Translations under genes and position numbers: made by a program | Source of the DNA: Caryophanales bacterium | GTDB lineage: Bacteria > Bacillota > Bacilli > Exiguobacteriales > Exiguobacteriaceae | Length of the DNA: 64,000 bases | Direction: 5' to 3' | Assembly: GCA_902363455.1 (NCBI GenBank) | Contig: CABJAC010000001.1 | Location: 992,001-1,056,000, forward strand | The notes under the pieces: model-generated | Database searches by the model: none | Told to the model about the DNA's origin: nothing | Seen by the model: the letters and a program-made list of their open reading frames with translations, nothing else | Shown: piece after piece, positions 1 to 9,302 of the stretch | How the letters are laid out: the number at the start of each line of letters is the position of its first letter | Numbering within the stretch: position 1 is the first letter of the stretch

Positions 1-438
1 CAAAATGATCCGTTGCGTGGGCAACGGTATGCGTTGCGTCGTCCAAAAGAAGAAATGATTCAACGCGTTCAGCGGAGGCAGTTCGTACGGGTTCCGCAAT
101 TATTGGATGTAGCGGTTCATCCGCACAAGATGGAGTTTGACCCGTTTACTTCCGTGACGCTGGATTTGTCAGCAGGAGGCATTTTGGTATTGGCCAATCA
201 AGTTCCAGTTGAGGTGACCGAAGAACTGGAACTGACGTTTTTACTTCCGACCGGAGACGGCATCACCCACACGATTGATGTTTTGGCGGAACTCGTGCGT
301 GTGGATTCGAGAGAAAAGCGGTATGAGCTGGCATTTCAATTTACTCGAATCAATGATCGCAGTCGCGAACTTGTGTTGCGGTACTGTTATCAAGCACAGA
401 TGAAAAATTCACGACGTGTTCCGAATTCATTCACGTGA
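1..438 (+). CDS. PilZ-domain c-di-GMP-binding protein, C-terminal part (YpfA/DgrA-like)
   Basis: The reading frame is open to the left edge, so the N-terminal (YcgR-N-like) part lies outside the window; the first possible start inside, TTG at 13, is probably internal. The visible part carries the two PilZ signatures: an arginine cluster (RRQFVRV, fitting RxxxR) and, about 35 residues later, DLSAGG (D/NxSxxG). Such proteins bind cyclic di-GMP and brake flagellar motility. In B. subtilis ypfA also lies directly upstream of cmk. A GGDEF cyclase at 61,505 could supply the ligand, which is inference. Confidence 0.85.
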   Translation, partial: QNDPLRGQRYALRRPKEEMIQRVQRRQFVRVPQLLDVAVHPHKMEFDPFTSVTLDLSAGGILVLANQVPVEVTEELELTFLLPTGDGITHTIDVLAELVRVDSREKRYELAFQFTRINDRSRELVLRYCYQAQMKNSRRVPNSFT

Positions 439-458
439 GCGTATTTTTTTGCTATGAT
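430..458 (+). promoter_or_regulatory. Putative sigma-A promoter of cmk
   Basis: TTCACG at 430-435 and TATGAT at 453-458 are separated by 17 bases. The -35 box overlaps the stop codon of the PilZ gene. It lies about 55 bases upstream of the cmk start. Confidence 0.5.
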
Positions 459-514
459 AACGGTCGATACTATGCACCATTTGACATGGTGAACACGGAA
501 GGAACGGATTTTTC

Positions 515-1186
515 ATGAAAAACATTCAAATTGCCTTAGACGGACCAGCGGGTGCCGGAAAAAGCACGATCGCAAAACAACTTGCAGCACATCTGGATTA
601 CGTATACATCGATACAGGGGCAATGTATCGTGCCGTCACGCTCGCAGCCCTCGAACAAAAATTAAATCTAGAGGACGGTCAGGTTCTCGGCGAATTAATG
701 AAATCACTTGATATTCGTTTGACACCGGGCGAACACGGACAACGTGTTTTCATTGGTGACCGGGAAGTGACGGAAGCTATCCGGACAAATGAAGTGACGA
801 ACAACGTCTCATTTGTCGCCCGTCAAGCAGAAGTTCGCTCCGCGTTGGTCATTGCCCAGCGTAAGCTTGCCGAGCGTGGTGGCATCGTCATGGATGGTCG
901 GGACATCGGCACGGTCGTCTTGCCTCAGGCAGAATTAAAGGTATTCATGACAGCATCAGTGGAAGAACGAGCCAGTCGGCGTCACCGGGAAAATATCGCC
1001 CGTGGAATGGAGAGCGATTTAGAAGCATTGCAGGCAGAGATTGCCTTGCGGGATAAACGAGACAGTGAACGGACCGTCTCACCACTTAAACAAGCAGATG
1101 ATGCGATTTATCTGGATACGACAGAGATGAACATCGATCAAGTCGTGGATCGTCTGACTGAGCTTGCAGAAGGTGTTCTCAAATGA
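515..1186 (+). CDS. cmk: Cytidylate kinase
   Basis: This 223-residue protein has the usual length for bacterial CMP kinase. It phosphorylates CMP and dCMP with ATP in the cytoplasm and recycles the CMP released by lipid and wall synthesis. The P-loop GPAGAGKST is near residues 9-17, the NMP-binding DTGAMYR follows near 31-37, and the lid region carries DGRDIGT. An AAGGAAC ribosome site precedes the ATG. The stop overlaps the start of plsC by 4 bases (ATGA), so the two are translationally coupled. Confidence 0.97.
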   Translation: MKNIQIALDGPAGAGKSTIAKQLAAHLDYVYIDTGAMYRAVTLAALEQKLNLEDGQVLGELMKSLDIRLTPGEHGQRVFIGDREVTEAIRTNEVTNNVSFVARQAEVRSALVIAQRKLAERGGIVMDGRDIGTVVLPQAELKVFMTASVEERASRRHRENIARGMESDLEALQAEIALRDKRDSERTVSPLKQADDAIYLDTTEMNIDQVVDRLTELAEGVLK

Positions 1187-1782
1187 AACGGAACGATTTT
1201 GTCTATCGGTTAGCCCGGTTTATTGTCCTTCTTATCGCAAAAACGGTTTTCCGTTTAAAAGTGACGGGAAAAGAGAACATTCCAACAGGCGGCTCGTTAT
1301 TGGTTTGCGCCAATCACAGTTCAAACTGGGATCCTGTCTTCTTGGTCAGTGCGATTCCAACGAGCCGTTCTGTCCGCTACATGGCAAAAGAGGAATTGTT
1401 TCATGTCCCGGTCTTAAAACAAATCATGATTTCTGCCGGTACTTATCCGGTGGGACGGGGACAGGGCGACCGCCAAGCGTTGAAGCGGACAATCGAACTG
1501 TTGAATACGGATGAAACAGTCGGGATTTTCCCGGAAGGAACACGTTCAGCACCTGGAGAGTTCACTTCTGCTCAACCGGGTGTCGGCTTTTTTGCACTAC
1601 GGTCGCCGGCACAAATTCTGCCGATCGCGATCATCGGAGACTATCGTCCGTTTCGCCGGATGCATGTCGTAATCGGAAAGCCGGTCGACATTACCGATTT
1701 AAGAGATCAACGGGGTGCAGCGAAGGCAATTTCCGAGCGGATTTTAGAAGAAATCAAAACCGTCTACTTCAATCACGCGTAA
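1183..1782 (+). CDS. plsC: 1-acyl-sn-glycerol-3-phosphate acyltransferase
   Basis: The 199-residue protein belongs to the PlsC/LPLAT family that acylates lysophosphatidic acid at the membrane. It shows the catalytic HX4D motif as NHSSNWDP near residue 44 and the substrate-binding FPEGTR near 118, with a hydrophobic N-terminus (RLARFIVLLIA) likely to associate with the membrane. It overlaps cmk by 4 bases. An S1-domain gene follows after about 90 bases. Confidence 0.93.
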   Translation: MKRNDFVYRLARFIVLLIAKTVFRLKVTGKENIPTGGSLLVCANHSSNWDPVFLVSAIPTSRSVRYMAKEELFHVPVLKQIMISAGTYPVGRGQGDRQALKRTIELLNTDETVGIFPEGTRSAPGEFTSAQPGVGFFALRSPAQILPIAIIGDYRPFRRMHVVIGKPVDITDLRDQRGAAKAISERILEEIKTVYFNHA

Positions 1783-1875
1783 TGCCTTGACAAATAGTCA
1801 GAATTGTAAGAAGTTAGAAGAAGGATAAACGTAGTCATACGTTTCTTGTACTCATCGTGAGGAGGTTGTGTTGGA

Positions 1876-3012
1876 ATGGTCGAAGAAATGAAAGATATGC
1901 CTGATTTTGAAATTCATCGGGACCAGGTAGTAACCGGAATGGTCGTGAAGATTGAAGACAAGCAAGCGCTCATTGATATCGGATATAAGACAGAAGCAAT
2001 CCTGCCGATTAGCGAAGTCTCGAGTCTCCATTTGGATGATATTCGGGGTGTGCTTAAAGTCGGTGATGAACTACAAGTAAAGGTCAAGAAAATTACAGAC
2101 GAAGAAGTCGTCGTCTCCAAACGTGAAGTTGATGCCTTGCAGGCATGGGAAAAAGTTGAAGCGAAGTATGAGTCGGGTGAAATCTTTGATGTAGCCGTCA
2201 AAGATATCGTCAAAGGAGGACTTGTCGTCGATATTGGTGTTCGTGGATTCATCCCGGCATCTCTCGTTGAACGTCACTACGTGGAAGACTTCTCGGATTA
2301 TATCGGTCGGACGATTGCCGTCAAGGTTGTCGAACTGGACCGTGAGAAGAATCGTGTCATTCTTTCGCACAAGGCTGTGGTCGAAGGCGAATTGAATGTG
2401 AAGAAAAAAGAGACGCTCGAACAGCTTGAAGTTGGACAAGTTTTAGAAGGAACAGTTCAACGGTTGACTGATTTCGGTGCATTCGTCGATATTGGCGGTG
2501 TTGATGGTTTGGTTCATATTTCGGAAATGGCACATCACCGTGTGGAACGTCCGTCTGACATCGTCACAGAAGGTCAAAAAGTAGAAGTTAAAGTACTTGG
2601 TGTCGACCGGGATACAGAAAAAGTCAAATTATCGATTAAAGAGACGCAGCCGGGTCCATGGCAACAGATGGAAGGGAAAATCGAGGCGGGAGACATCGTC
2701 AAAGGACGTGTCCGCCGTATCGTTCAGTTCGGTGCCTTTATCGAACTGGCACCACAAGTGGAAGGATTGCTTCATATTTCTCAAATCGCGAATCGTCATA
2801 TCGGTTCTCCTTCGGAAGTACTGGAAGAAGGACAGGAAATTGAAGCGAAGGTTCTTGAAGTCCATTTGGCGGAGCATAAGATTTCCCTTTCGACCCGCGT
2901 GCTCGAACAGGAAGAATCGTCAGAAGATGATTATTCACAGTATACAGATAAAAACGAAGGTTTTTCTGTTGCTGATCTTGCCGATAAAGATGGAGATACA
3001 ACTGAATCATGA
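1876..3012 (+). CDS. S1 RNA-binding domain protein (ribosomal protein S1 homologue, YpfD-like)
   Basis: The 378-residue protein consists of four S1 OB-fold repeats, roughly residues 17-88, 102-170, 187-259 and 270-345, with typical strings such as GTVQRLTDFGAFVDIGGVDGLVHIS and GRVRRIVQFGAFIEL. It ends in an acidic tail. Gram-negative S1 has six repeats; the four-repeat form is standard in Bacillales, where it binds mRNA and is largely dispensable for general translation. A strong AGGAGG at 1861-1866 precedes the ATG. A TTGACA at 1787-1792 may be its -35 box but no convincing -10 follows. Confidence 0.92.
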   Translation: MVEEMKDMPDFEIHRDQVVTGMVVKIEDKQALIDIGYKTEAILPISEVSSLHLDDIRGVLKVGDELQVKVKKITDEEVVVSKREVDALQAWEKVEAKYESGEIFDVAVKDIVKGGLVVDIGVRGFIPASLVERHYVEDFSDYIGRTIAVKVVELDREKNRVILSHKAVVEGELNVKKKETLEQLEVGQVLEGTVQRLTDFGAFVDIGGVDGLVHISEMAHHRVERPSDIVTEGQKVEVKVLGVDRDTEKVKLSIKETQPGPWQQMEGKIEAGDIVKGRVRRIVQFGAFIELAPQVEGLLHISQIANRHIGSPSEVLEEGQEIEAKVLEVHLAEHKISLSTRVLEQEESSEDDYSQYTDKNEGFSVADLADKDGDTTES

Positions 3013-3016
3013 AGTG

Positions 3017-3047
3017 AAAAGTGAACACGAAATGTGTTCACTTTTTT
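3017..3047 (+). terminator. Intrinsic terminator after the S1-domain gene
   Basis: A 12-bp perfect stem (3017-3028 with 3034-3045), loop GAAAT, is followed by a run of T. Confidence 0.9.
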
Positions 3048-3084
3048 TATGTTACGGATAGATATGGTATAAAACCGCTTCATT

Positions 3085-3093
3085 TGGTACAAT
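3085..3093 (+). promoter_or_regulatory. Putative extended -10 promoter of der
   Basis: TGG followed directly by TACAAT (3088-3093) fits an extended -10 element. No good -35 is visible. It lies about 40 bases before the der start codon. Confidence 0.4.
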
Positions 3094-3134
3094 AGAACGG
3101 CTATGAAGCGAGAGAAGAGAAAGAAGGTGTTGGG

Positions 3135-4445
3135 ATGGCAATTCCAGTAGTGGCGATCGTAGGTCGCCCAAATATCGGAAAGTCGACGATTTTTAACCGG
3201 GTGATTGGAGATCGGGTTTCGATCGTAGAAGACAAGCCAGGTGTTACCCGCGACCGTATATACGGAACTGGAGAATGGCTGAATCGTCATTTTCATTTGA
3301 TTGATACAGGTGGAATTGAAGTCGGGGATGAGCCCTTACTTCAAATGATGCGTCATCAGGCGGAACTCGCCATCGATGAAGCGGATGTTATTATTTTTAT
3401 GGTAAATGGTCGAGAGGGAATTACAGCAGCGGATGAAGAAGTTGCGAATATGTTATTCCGTTCGAACAAACCCGTTGTCATTGCGGTCAACAAAGTCGAT
3501 AACTTTGAGATGCGGGATTTGATGTATGAGTTTTATTCGTTAGGATTCGGTGACTTGTATCCAATTTCCGGAACGCATGGTCTCGGACTCGGGGATATGC
3601 TTGACCGTGTGCTGGAACTGGCACCGGATAAAGAAGACATCGAATACGATGAGGATACGATCAAGTTTGCTTTAGTCGGACGTCCGAACGTCGGGAAATC
3701 AAGCATGACGAATTCGATTCTCGGTGAAGAACGAGTCATCGTTTCAAGTATCGCCGGTACGACGCGTGATGCAATCGATACGCCGTTTTCACGTGACGAA
3801 CAAGAATACGTCATCATTGATACAGCCGGTATGCGGAAGCGCGGAAAAGTGTACGAATCAACCGAACGATTCAGTGTCATGCGGGCACAAAAAGCCATCG
3901 AGCGTGCAGACGTCGTTTGTGTCGTATTAGATGGAGAAGAAGGCATCATCGAGCAGGATAAAAAAGTCGCCGGTTATGCCCATGAAGCAGGACGAGCAGT
4001 CGTCATCGTCGTCAATAAATGGGATGCTGTCGAAAAAGATGATAAAACCATGAAAAAAATGGAAGAGGAAATTCGTGAAGAATTCCGGTTCCTCGATTAT
4101 GCGCCGATCGTATTCGTTTCGGCGAAAACAAAACGTCGTTTACAGACATTACTTCCGGTCATCAAACAAGCAGCGAAGAGTCACGCACAACGGATTCAGA
4201 CAAGTGTCTTGAATGATGTCATCGTCGATGCAGTAGCGATGAATCCTGCACCAACAGATAAAGGGGTTCGTTTACGGATCAACTATGCGACACAAGTCGC
4301 ATCGCGTCCACCGACATTCGTACTGTTCGTCAATGATCCGGAACTGTTGCACTTCTCCTACAAACGTTATCTGGACAATCGGATTCGCGAAGCGTTTGAT
4401 TTTACAGGAACACCGATTCGGATTCTGGCACGTCAAAAACAATAA
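3135..4445 (+). CDS. der: Ribosome biogenesis GTPase Der (EngA)
   Basis: The 436-residue protein has the tandem GTPase architecture unique to Der. The first domain shows GRPNIGKST near residue 10, DTGG and NKVD; the second shows GRPNVGKSS near 183, DTAGMRKRG and NKWD; a KH-like C-terminal domain binds 23S rRNA. It acts in 50S subunit maturation in the cytoplasm and is essential in Bacillus. AAGAAGGTG precedes the ATG. gpsA follows after 14 bases in the same transcript. Confidence 0.97.
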   Translation: MAIPVVAIVGRPNIGKSTIFNRVIGDRVSIVEDKPGVTRDRIYGTGEWLNRHFHLIDTGGIEVGDEPLLQMMRHQAELAIDEADVIIFMVNGREGITAADEEVANMLFRSNKPVVIAVNKVDNFEMRDLMYEFYSLGFGDLYPISGTHGLGLGDMLDRVLELAPDKEDIEYDEDTIKFALVGRPNVGKSSMTNSILGEERVIVSSIAGTTRDAIDTPFSRDEQEYVIIDTAGMRKRGKVYESTERFSVMRAQKAIERADVVCVVLDGEEGIIEQDKKVAGYAHEAGRAVVIVVNKWDAVEKDDKTMKKMEEEIREEFRFLDYAPIVFVSAKTKRRLQTLLPVIKQAAKSHAQRIQTSVLNDVIVDAVAMNPAPTDKGVRLRINYATQVASRPPTFVLFVNDPELLHFSYKRYLDNRIREAFDFTGTPIRILARQKQ

Positions 4446-4459
4446 GGACAAGGTGAATC

Positions 4460-5488
4460 ATGATGAAAAAAATCGCAGTCATTGGAGCTGGGAGTTGGGG
4501 AACCGCACTCTCGCTCGTTTTAGCCGATAACGGCCACGAAGTCACTCTTTACGGTCGGGATCAAAAAAATGTTGATGCTATTAATGAAAATCATGAAAAT
4601 ACGCAATTCTTACCAGACGTGACATTGCCGGAGTCGTTGCGGGCAACGACTGTGTTAAAAGATGCCGTTGAGGGAGCCACGTATATCTTAATCGTGACGC
4701 CTTCTTCTGCAATTCGTGAGGTCTCGCGTCAATTAAATGAATTGCTAACAAGCCCGGTCGTATTGATTCATGCGTCAAAAGGGATTGAACCGAAAACACA
4801 TCTTCGTTTATCAGAGTTGATGGAAGAAGAGATTGATCCATCCAAACGTTCAGCGGTCTGTGTATTGACAGGACCATCACACGCAGAAGAAGTGGCATTG
4901 CGTAAACCGACAACCGTGACGGTTGCTTCAACTGACATGGAAGAAGCAGGACGTGTACAGGAATTGTTTACGAATGACAATTTCCGTGTCTATTTGAACG
5001 CGGATATCATCGGAGCCGAACTTGGAGGCGCGTTTAAAAACATCATCGCCTTAGCTGCCGGCATGGCAGACGGCTTAGGGTATGGTGACAACGCAAAAGC
5101 GGCTTTAATCACCCGCGGAATGGTCGAAATTGCTCGACTTGGCACGTTGTTTGGTGCGAATCCGATGACATTTACGGGTCTGACGGGCATGGGCGATTTG
5201 ATTGTTACATGTACTTCCGTCCACAGCCGGAATTGGCGTGCCGGAAATGCGATTGGCCGGGGCGAAAAACTCGAAACGGTTCTTGAAAATATGGGGATGG
5301 TCGTCGAAGGGGTACGTGCTACTCAAGCGGCCTATGATTTAGCGGGAACGAAACAGTGTGAATTGCCGATTACGACGGCGTTGTATCATGTTTTATTCGA
5401 CGGTCATACTCCGGCAGAAGAAGTACAGAAGCTGATGCGTCGTCCGCAAAAAAATGAAATCGAGTATCTGTTTACACTGAAAGATTAA
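4460..5488 (+). CDS. gpsA: NAD(P)-dependent glycerol-3-phosphate dehydrogenase
   Basis: The 342-residue enzyme makes sn-glycerol-3-phosphate from dihydroxyacetone phosphate for phospholipid synthesis. The Rossmann motif is GAGSWGTAL near residue 10. The C-terminal catalytic helix region contains ELGGAFKNIIALAAG, with the conserved lysine of this family, and GLTGMGDL. ATG codons at 4460 and 4463 are both possible. It follows der by 14 bases and precedes the small yphE-like gene, as in B. subtilis. Confidence 0.96.
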   Translation: MMKKIAVIGAGSWGTALSLVLADNGHEVTLYGRDQKNVDAINENHENTQFLPDVTLPESLRATTVLKDAVEGATYILIVTPSSAIREVSRQLNELLTSPVVLIHASKGIEPKTHLRLSELMEEEIDPSKRSAVCVLTGPSHAEEVALRKPTTVTVASTDMEEAGRVQELFTNDNFRVYLNADIIGAELGGAFKNIIALAAGMADGLGYGDNAKAALITRGMVEIARLGTLFGANPMTFTGLTGMGDLIVTCTSVHSRNWRAGNAIGRGEKLETVLENMGMVVEGVRATQAAYDLAGTKQCELPITTALYHVLFDGHTPAEEVQKLMRRPQKNEIEYLFTLKD

Positions 5489-5506
5489 TGGAGTGGGGTG
5501 GAAACC

Positions 5507-5704
5507 TTGAGTCCTGGATTACTAAAAATGTGGATTTCGTTCGCTGGGATTGGTTTGTTTGCCATTAGTGTCTTGTTAGTCACGATCAGTCGAACGAAGT
5601 TATCCGGTGGTTGGCAGTTTTTAGTGTCGACCGTCGCATTTCTTTGTTTTATCGTTGCCTCGATCATCATGGTCTTTATTGTCATGGCAGGTCCGAGCGC
5701 ATGA
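5507..5704 (+). CDS. Small membrane protein, DUF2768 (YphE-like)
   Basis: This is a 65-residue protein with two hydrophobic segments, roughly residues 5-27 and 36-62. It resembles the YphE family, whose function is unknown, and sits at the same place (gpsA-yphE-yphF) as in Bacillus. TTG at 5507 is chosen because GGGGTGG lies five bases upstream; GTG at 5498 is the alternative and adds three residues. Its stop overlaps the next start (ATGA). Confidence 0.7.
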   Translation: MSPGLLKMWISFAGIGLFAISVLLVTISRTKLSGGWQFLVSTVAFLCFIVASIIMVFIVMAGPSA

Positions 5705-6435
5705 AAAAATTATTGGTCATCTGTATGCTCATCCCGGTGATGATGTTGTCCGGTTGTTTATTTCCGGACAGTCAAAAACCGTCGAACCGTGTACCGTATC
5801 CGGAACAGATTCAAACCGTTCAAAATGCTGTAGAGGCCTATCAAAAAGATACCGGAGTTCTGCCGATCAAGACGAGAGAAGCAGATACACCATTGATGGA
5901 ACGGTATCAAATTGAACTGGGTCGTTTGATTCCACGCTACATGAGTGATCCTCCACCGAACAGTTTCGAAGGTGGCGGAACATTCATTTACTTGTTGGTC
6001 GATGTTGATCAAAAACCGACCGTCAAGTTAATGGATTTACTTGTAGCGGAGGAACTTCAAAAGCTGCAAGTCCGGATTGATACGTACCGGAAGAAAAATG
6101 AGAAATATCCGTTTAAAGGGTCGATTGGTAAAAATCAGTTTACGCTCGATTATAAAAAACTGTTTATTAAAAAGGAGCCGATGGTTCCGAGTCCCTATTC
6201 CGACGAAAAACTGTCTATCTACGTAGACGGACAAGGGCAGCTGTTCATCAATTATTTGCCTGAATTAAAAAAAGCAGTGCAAACGGCGAAGAAAAAGCCG
6301 AAAGTCGGTCAAGATATTCGTCATTTGCTCTATGATGACCAACCTTTTGTTCCCGCTTACTCTCAAAGCTATACAATTAACAAAAAAGGCGAACCTGTGT
6401 TTTCTGAGGAATCGATCGAAGAATCAGAAAATTAA
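5701..6435 (+). CDS. Lipoprotein of the YphF family
   Basis: The 244-residue protein begins with a clear lipoprotein signal peptide: KK, a hydrophobic stretch and the lipobox LSGC, with Cys18 as the likely lipidated residue. The mature part is hydrophilic, with charged helices and a C-terminus of serines and glutamates. It matches YphF of B. subtilis in length and position. No function is known; anchoring outside the membrane is predicted from the signal only. In Bacillus the sporulation gene spoIVA follows; here it does not. Confidence 0.75.
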   Translation: MKKLLVICMLIPVMMLSGCLFPDSQKPSNRVPYPEQIQTVQNAVEAYQKDTGVLPIKTREADTPLMERYQIELGRLIPRYMSDPPPNSFEGGGTFIYLLVDVDQKPTVKLMDLLVAEELQKLQVRIDTYRKKNEKYPFKGSIGKNQFTLDYKKLFIKKEPMVPSPYSDEKLSIYVDGQGQLFINYLPELKKAVQTAKKKPKVGQDIRHLLYDDQPFVPAYSQSYTINKKGEPVFSEESIEESEN

Positions 6436-6455
6436 TCGGGAATCAAACGAAAATG

Positions 6456-6484
6456 TTGTAATATCAACGTTTATAAGGTATGAT
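6456..6484 (+). promoter_or_regulatory. Putative sigma-A promoter of hbs
   Basis: TTGTAA at 6456-6461 and TATGAT at 6479-6484 are separated by 17 bases. Initiation would fall about 30 bases before the start codon. Confidence 0.65.
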
Positions 6485-6520
6485 TAGCCTCGAAGAAGTG
6501 ATTGGGAGGGGGTGAACGTA

Positions 6521-6793
6521 ATGAACAAAACTGAACTCATTCAAGCAGTTGTCGAAAAATCAGGTCTGACTAAAAAAGACGTGACGAAAGTTGTTGAATC
6601 AACATTCGAATCGATCACTGAAACACTTCAGTCTGGAGAAAAAGTCCAATTGATTGGCTTTGGTAACTTCGAAGTCCGTGAACGCGCAGCTCGTAAAGGT
6701 CGCAACCCACGTACAAAAGAAGATATCGAAATTCCAGCAAGCAAAGTGCCTGCTTTCAAACCAGGTAAAGCATTGAAAGATGCTGTTAAGTAA
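6521..6793 (+). CDS. hbs: DNA-binding protein HU
   Basis: The 90-residue protein is a standard HU: N-terminal helices ([15 protein letters not shown]), the [18 protein letters not shown] beta-arm region that inserts into the DNA minor groove, and the C-terminal helix. It is the main nucleoid protein of Bacillales. The ATG at 6521 follows GGGAGGGGG; the in-frame GTG at 6512 lies inside that ribosome site and is rejected. The gene is monocistronic between its own promoter and terminator. The mtrA-mtrB genes that follow hbs in B. subtilis are absent. Confidence 0.97.
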   Translation: MNKTELIQAVVEKSGLTKKDVTKVVESTFESITETLQSGEKVQLIGFGNFEVRERAARKGRNPRTKEDIEIPASKVPAFKPGKALKDAVK

Positions 6794-6804
6794 TCCGGCT
6801 ACAT

Positions 6805-6838
6805 AGTCGTTCGAGGAAATCCTCGGACGGCTTTTTTT
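6805..6838 (+). terminator. Intrinsic terminator after hbs
   Basis: A 12-bp stem (6805-6816 with 6821-6832, two G-U pairs) with loop AAAT is followed by seven T. Confidence 0.9.
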
Positions 6839-6935
6839 GTGGACATTGAGAGACGAGAAAACGCATTGATTATGGTATATTAAAAAAGAAGAAAATCCAT
6901 CAACGAGATGGCACTGGAGATCGGGGGGTAAAAGC

Positions 6936-7514
6936 ATGAATCATCAAGAGCTGCTCGTGGAAGAAATGGTCACTGCACTCACTACAAAACAAACAACACA
7001 ACTGGCTCGACATGTGGATTTCCCTTCCATCAATCGTGAACAAATCAGTTGGTTGATCGATGTGGCCCAAAATGAAACATTGGCGTGGCAATCACTTGTT
7101 AAAGGTGTGCACTATGCACAAGTGGCCTTACTGTTACATGAACGTGTCGGAGCGACAAAAAGAGGTTCAAAAGAGCGACAATTACTTGTCCTGGCGGGAG
7201 ATTTGTTCTCAAGCTATTTCTTCGAAGAATTGGCATCTCTTCCCCAAACGGCACTCGTAACACTCGGACGCACCGTTCAGCATGTGAACGAAGCAAAATG
7301 TGCTCTTCATGAGGAAAACTATGATTCGACCGAAGAATATGTCTTATTATGGTTAAAGGCAGAGTTCGGATTGGTTCAAGGACTAGCAACGATTAGCGGA
7401 AGAGACTGGTTGACGGAACATGGACAACGTTTGATCCGTCGACGGGCACAGAGCTTACAGGCAAGTGCCCAACAACTGTTATTATCTCATTTGGAACAAA
7501 TGGCAGTAGCGTAA
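6936..7514 (+). CDS. hepS: Heptaprenyl diphosphate synthase component I
   Basis: The 192-residue protein matches the HepS/HEPPP synthase subunit 1 family, the non-catalytic partner that sets product chain length with HepT. Visible family features are the [14 protein letters not shown] and [17 protein letters not shown] strings. It is shorter than the roughly 250 residues of B. subtilis HepS. GGGGGG precedes the ATG. The following menH and hepT complete a menaquinone gene cluster. The family has low sequence conservation, so context carries part of the call. Confidence 0.85.
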   Translation: MNHQELLVEEMVTALTTKQTTQLARHVDFPSINREQISWLIDVAQNETLAWQSLVKGVHYAQVALLLHERVGATKRGSKERQLLVLAGDLFSSYFFEELASLPQTALVTLGRTVQHVNEAKCALHEENYDSTEEYVLLWLKAEFGLVQGLATISGRDWLTEHGQRLIRRRAQSLQASAQQLLLSHLEQMAVA

Positions 7515-7536
7515 TATCTTCGAAAGGGTGAACTGC

Positions 7537-8244
7537 GTGCAGACACAAGAAAAAGAGAAAAAAGTATATGAAGTATTTCAATCGATTTCAAGTAACTATG
7601 ATCAAATGAATTCCATCATCAGCTTCCGTCTTCATAAATGGTGGAGAAAAGAAACAATGCGCCGGATGAATGTATTCCCCGGGGCGAAGTGTCTCGATTT
7701 ATGTTGCGGAACAGCCGATTGGACGATCCAACTGGCGAAAGCAGCTGGTCCGACGGGCGTCATTAAAGGACTCGATTTTTCGGAGAACATGCTTAAAGTC
7801 GGTGTTGAAAAAGTAGAAGCACTTGAGATGAAAAACGTGGAATTGATTCACGGCAATGCGATGGAACTGCCGTTCGGCGACCATTCGTTTGATTATGTCA
7901 CCATTGGATTTGGATTACGGAACGTACCGGATTATTTGCAGGTCATCAAAGAAATGCACCGTGTGTTAAAGCCGGGCGGTACGGTCGTCTGTTTAGAAAC
8001 AAGTCAACCGACGGCGCCGTTATTCAAAGAAGCGTACTCGCTTTATTTCGGTAAAATCATGCCGCAGGTTGGTCGTTTGTTTGCCAAATCATACGATCAA
8101 TACAACTGGCTTCAAGAGTCGACGGAAGTGTTTTTGGACCGTGTCGAACTGAAACGATTGTTTGAACAAGCCGGCTTCATGCAAGTGGAAGTTAAAGCAT
8201 TCGCAGGTGGGGCGGCTGCCATGCACCTCGGAAAGAAGTGGTGA
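7537..8244 (+). CDS. menH: Demethylmenaquinone methyltransferase
   Basis: The 235-residue SAM-dependent enzyme (MenH/UbiE family) adds the last methyl group to the menaquinone ring. It has motif I as [35 protein letters not shown], and [14 protein letters not shown] at 7537 is chosen because AAGGGTG lies just upstream and the N-terminus then aligns with known MenH ([13 protein letters not shown]); GTG at 7528 falls inside that site. hepT begins two bases after its stop. Confidence 0.95.
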   Translation: MQTQEKEKKVYEVFQSISSNYDQMNSIISFRLHKWWRKETMRRMNVFPGAKCLDLCCGTADWTIQLAKAAGPTGVIKGLDFSENMLKVGVEKVEALEMKNVELIHGNAMELPFGDHSFDYVTIGFGLRNVPDYLQVIKEMHRVLKPGGTVVCLETSQPTAPLFKEAYSLYFGKIMPQVGRLFAKSYDQYNWLQESTEVFLDRVELKRLFEQAGFMQVEVKAFAGGAAAMHLGKKW

Positions 8245-8245
8245 G

Positions 8246-9208
8246 ATGTCACTGCACTCGATTTACCGGGATGTAACGAAAGAAGTGAATTTAGTCGATC
8301 AATTTTTAATGAGTCATATTGCGTCCGACGATCCGACGATTGACGCTGCCGGTCAACAGTTGTTGCAGGCGGGTGGCAAGCGTATTCGACCGGCCTTTGT
8401 GTTACTGGCCTCGAAGTTCGGTCATGCGGATCGGGACGAACTCGTTCGTGTCGCAGCCAGCTTGGAACTTGTCCATATGGCTTCACTAGTGCATGATGAC
8501 GTGATTGACGATGCAGAACTGCGACGGGGGAAACCGACCGTCATGCAACACTTTGATGAAGAAGTCGCCCTTTATTCGGGTAATTTTTTGTTTGGTGAGG
8601 CTGTCAAATTAATCGGCGAAGTCGGTAAACCTGAATTGGTGCAAGTCATGGTACACGCGATGCGGGAAATCTGTGAAGGCGAAATCGAACAAATTTATGA
8701 CCAGTACGACTGGGAACAGTCCATCAAACGGTATATCAAGCGGATTGAACGGAAAACGGCAATCTTGATCGAAGCCAGCTGCCATCTCGGGGCAATTGTT
8801 GCGAACTGTTCTCCGGAAGATACAAAGGCGTTACGGCAATTTGGCCGCGACATCGGTCTAGCTTTCCAAATTGCTGATGACTTGCTGGATTTTACCGCCA
8901 AGCGGATGGAACTTGGTAAACCGGTCGCAGAGGACTTGCGGCACGGTCATAAGACGCTACCTGTTTTTTACGCCTCAGAAGATCCCGTGTTTTTCCATGA
9001 GTTGCAACAGATTCGTTCCATGCCGAGTCATGAAGAAGTAGCACCATTACTGGAACGCCTCCAACAATCCGGTGCACTGGACCGGACACAACAGACGGTC
9101 GATTTGTATATTCGCCGTGCAATTCGTCGTCTCGAGCATCTTCCGAAATCCTCGGCTAAACGGTCTTTGGAAGAAGTGGCCCGGTACGTGGGTAAACGAA
9201 AAGGTTGA
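8246..9208 (+). CDS. hepT: Heptaprenyl diphosphate synthase component II
   Basis: The 320-residue protein is the catalytic trans-prenyltransferase subunit that builds the C35 side chain of menaquinone from FPP and IPP. The first aspartate-rich motif is LVHDDVIDDAE and the second is FQIADDLLDF. Its length equals B. subtilis HepT. The ATG at 8246 starts two bases after menH; upstream in-frame codons lie inside menH and are rejected. The menaquinone made here would feed the qcrABC complex encoded at 16,713-18,726. Confidence 0.96.
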   Translation: MSLHSIYRDVTKEVNLVDQFLMSHIASDDPTIDAAGQQLLQAGGKRIRPAFVLLASKFGHADRDELVRVAASLELVHMASLVHDDVIDDAELRRGKPTVMQHFDEEVALYSGNFLFGEAVKLIGEVGKPELVQVMVHAMREICEGEIEQIYDQYDWEQSIKRYIKRIERKTAILIEASCHLGAIVANCSPEDTKALRQFGRDIGLAFQIADDLLDFTAKRMELGKPVAEDLRHGHKTLPVFYASEDPVFFHELQQIRSMPSHEEVAPLLERLQQSGALDRTQQTVDLYIRRAIRRLEHLPKSSAKRSLEEVARYVGKRKG

Positions 9209-9302
9209 ATGAATGTAAAAAATTTCTTGCCGGTCGTTCCATTACGCAGTAAACTTACTATGTAAGCGCTTTTTTATCTGTATTTCATAGGGGGAACTAG
9301 CA

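Noticed and set aside
1914..2252. Antisense ORFs inside the S1-domain gene
   Set aside because: Shadow frames of a well-supported gene, without ribosome sites.
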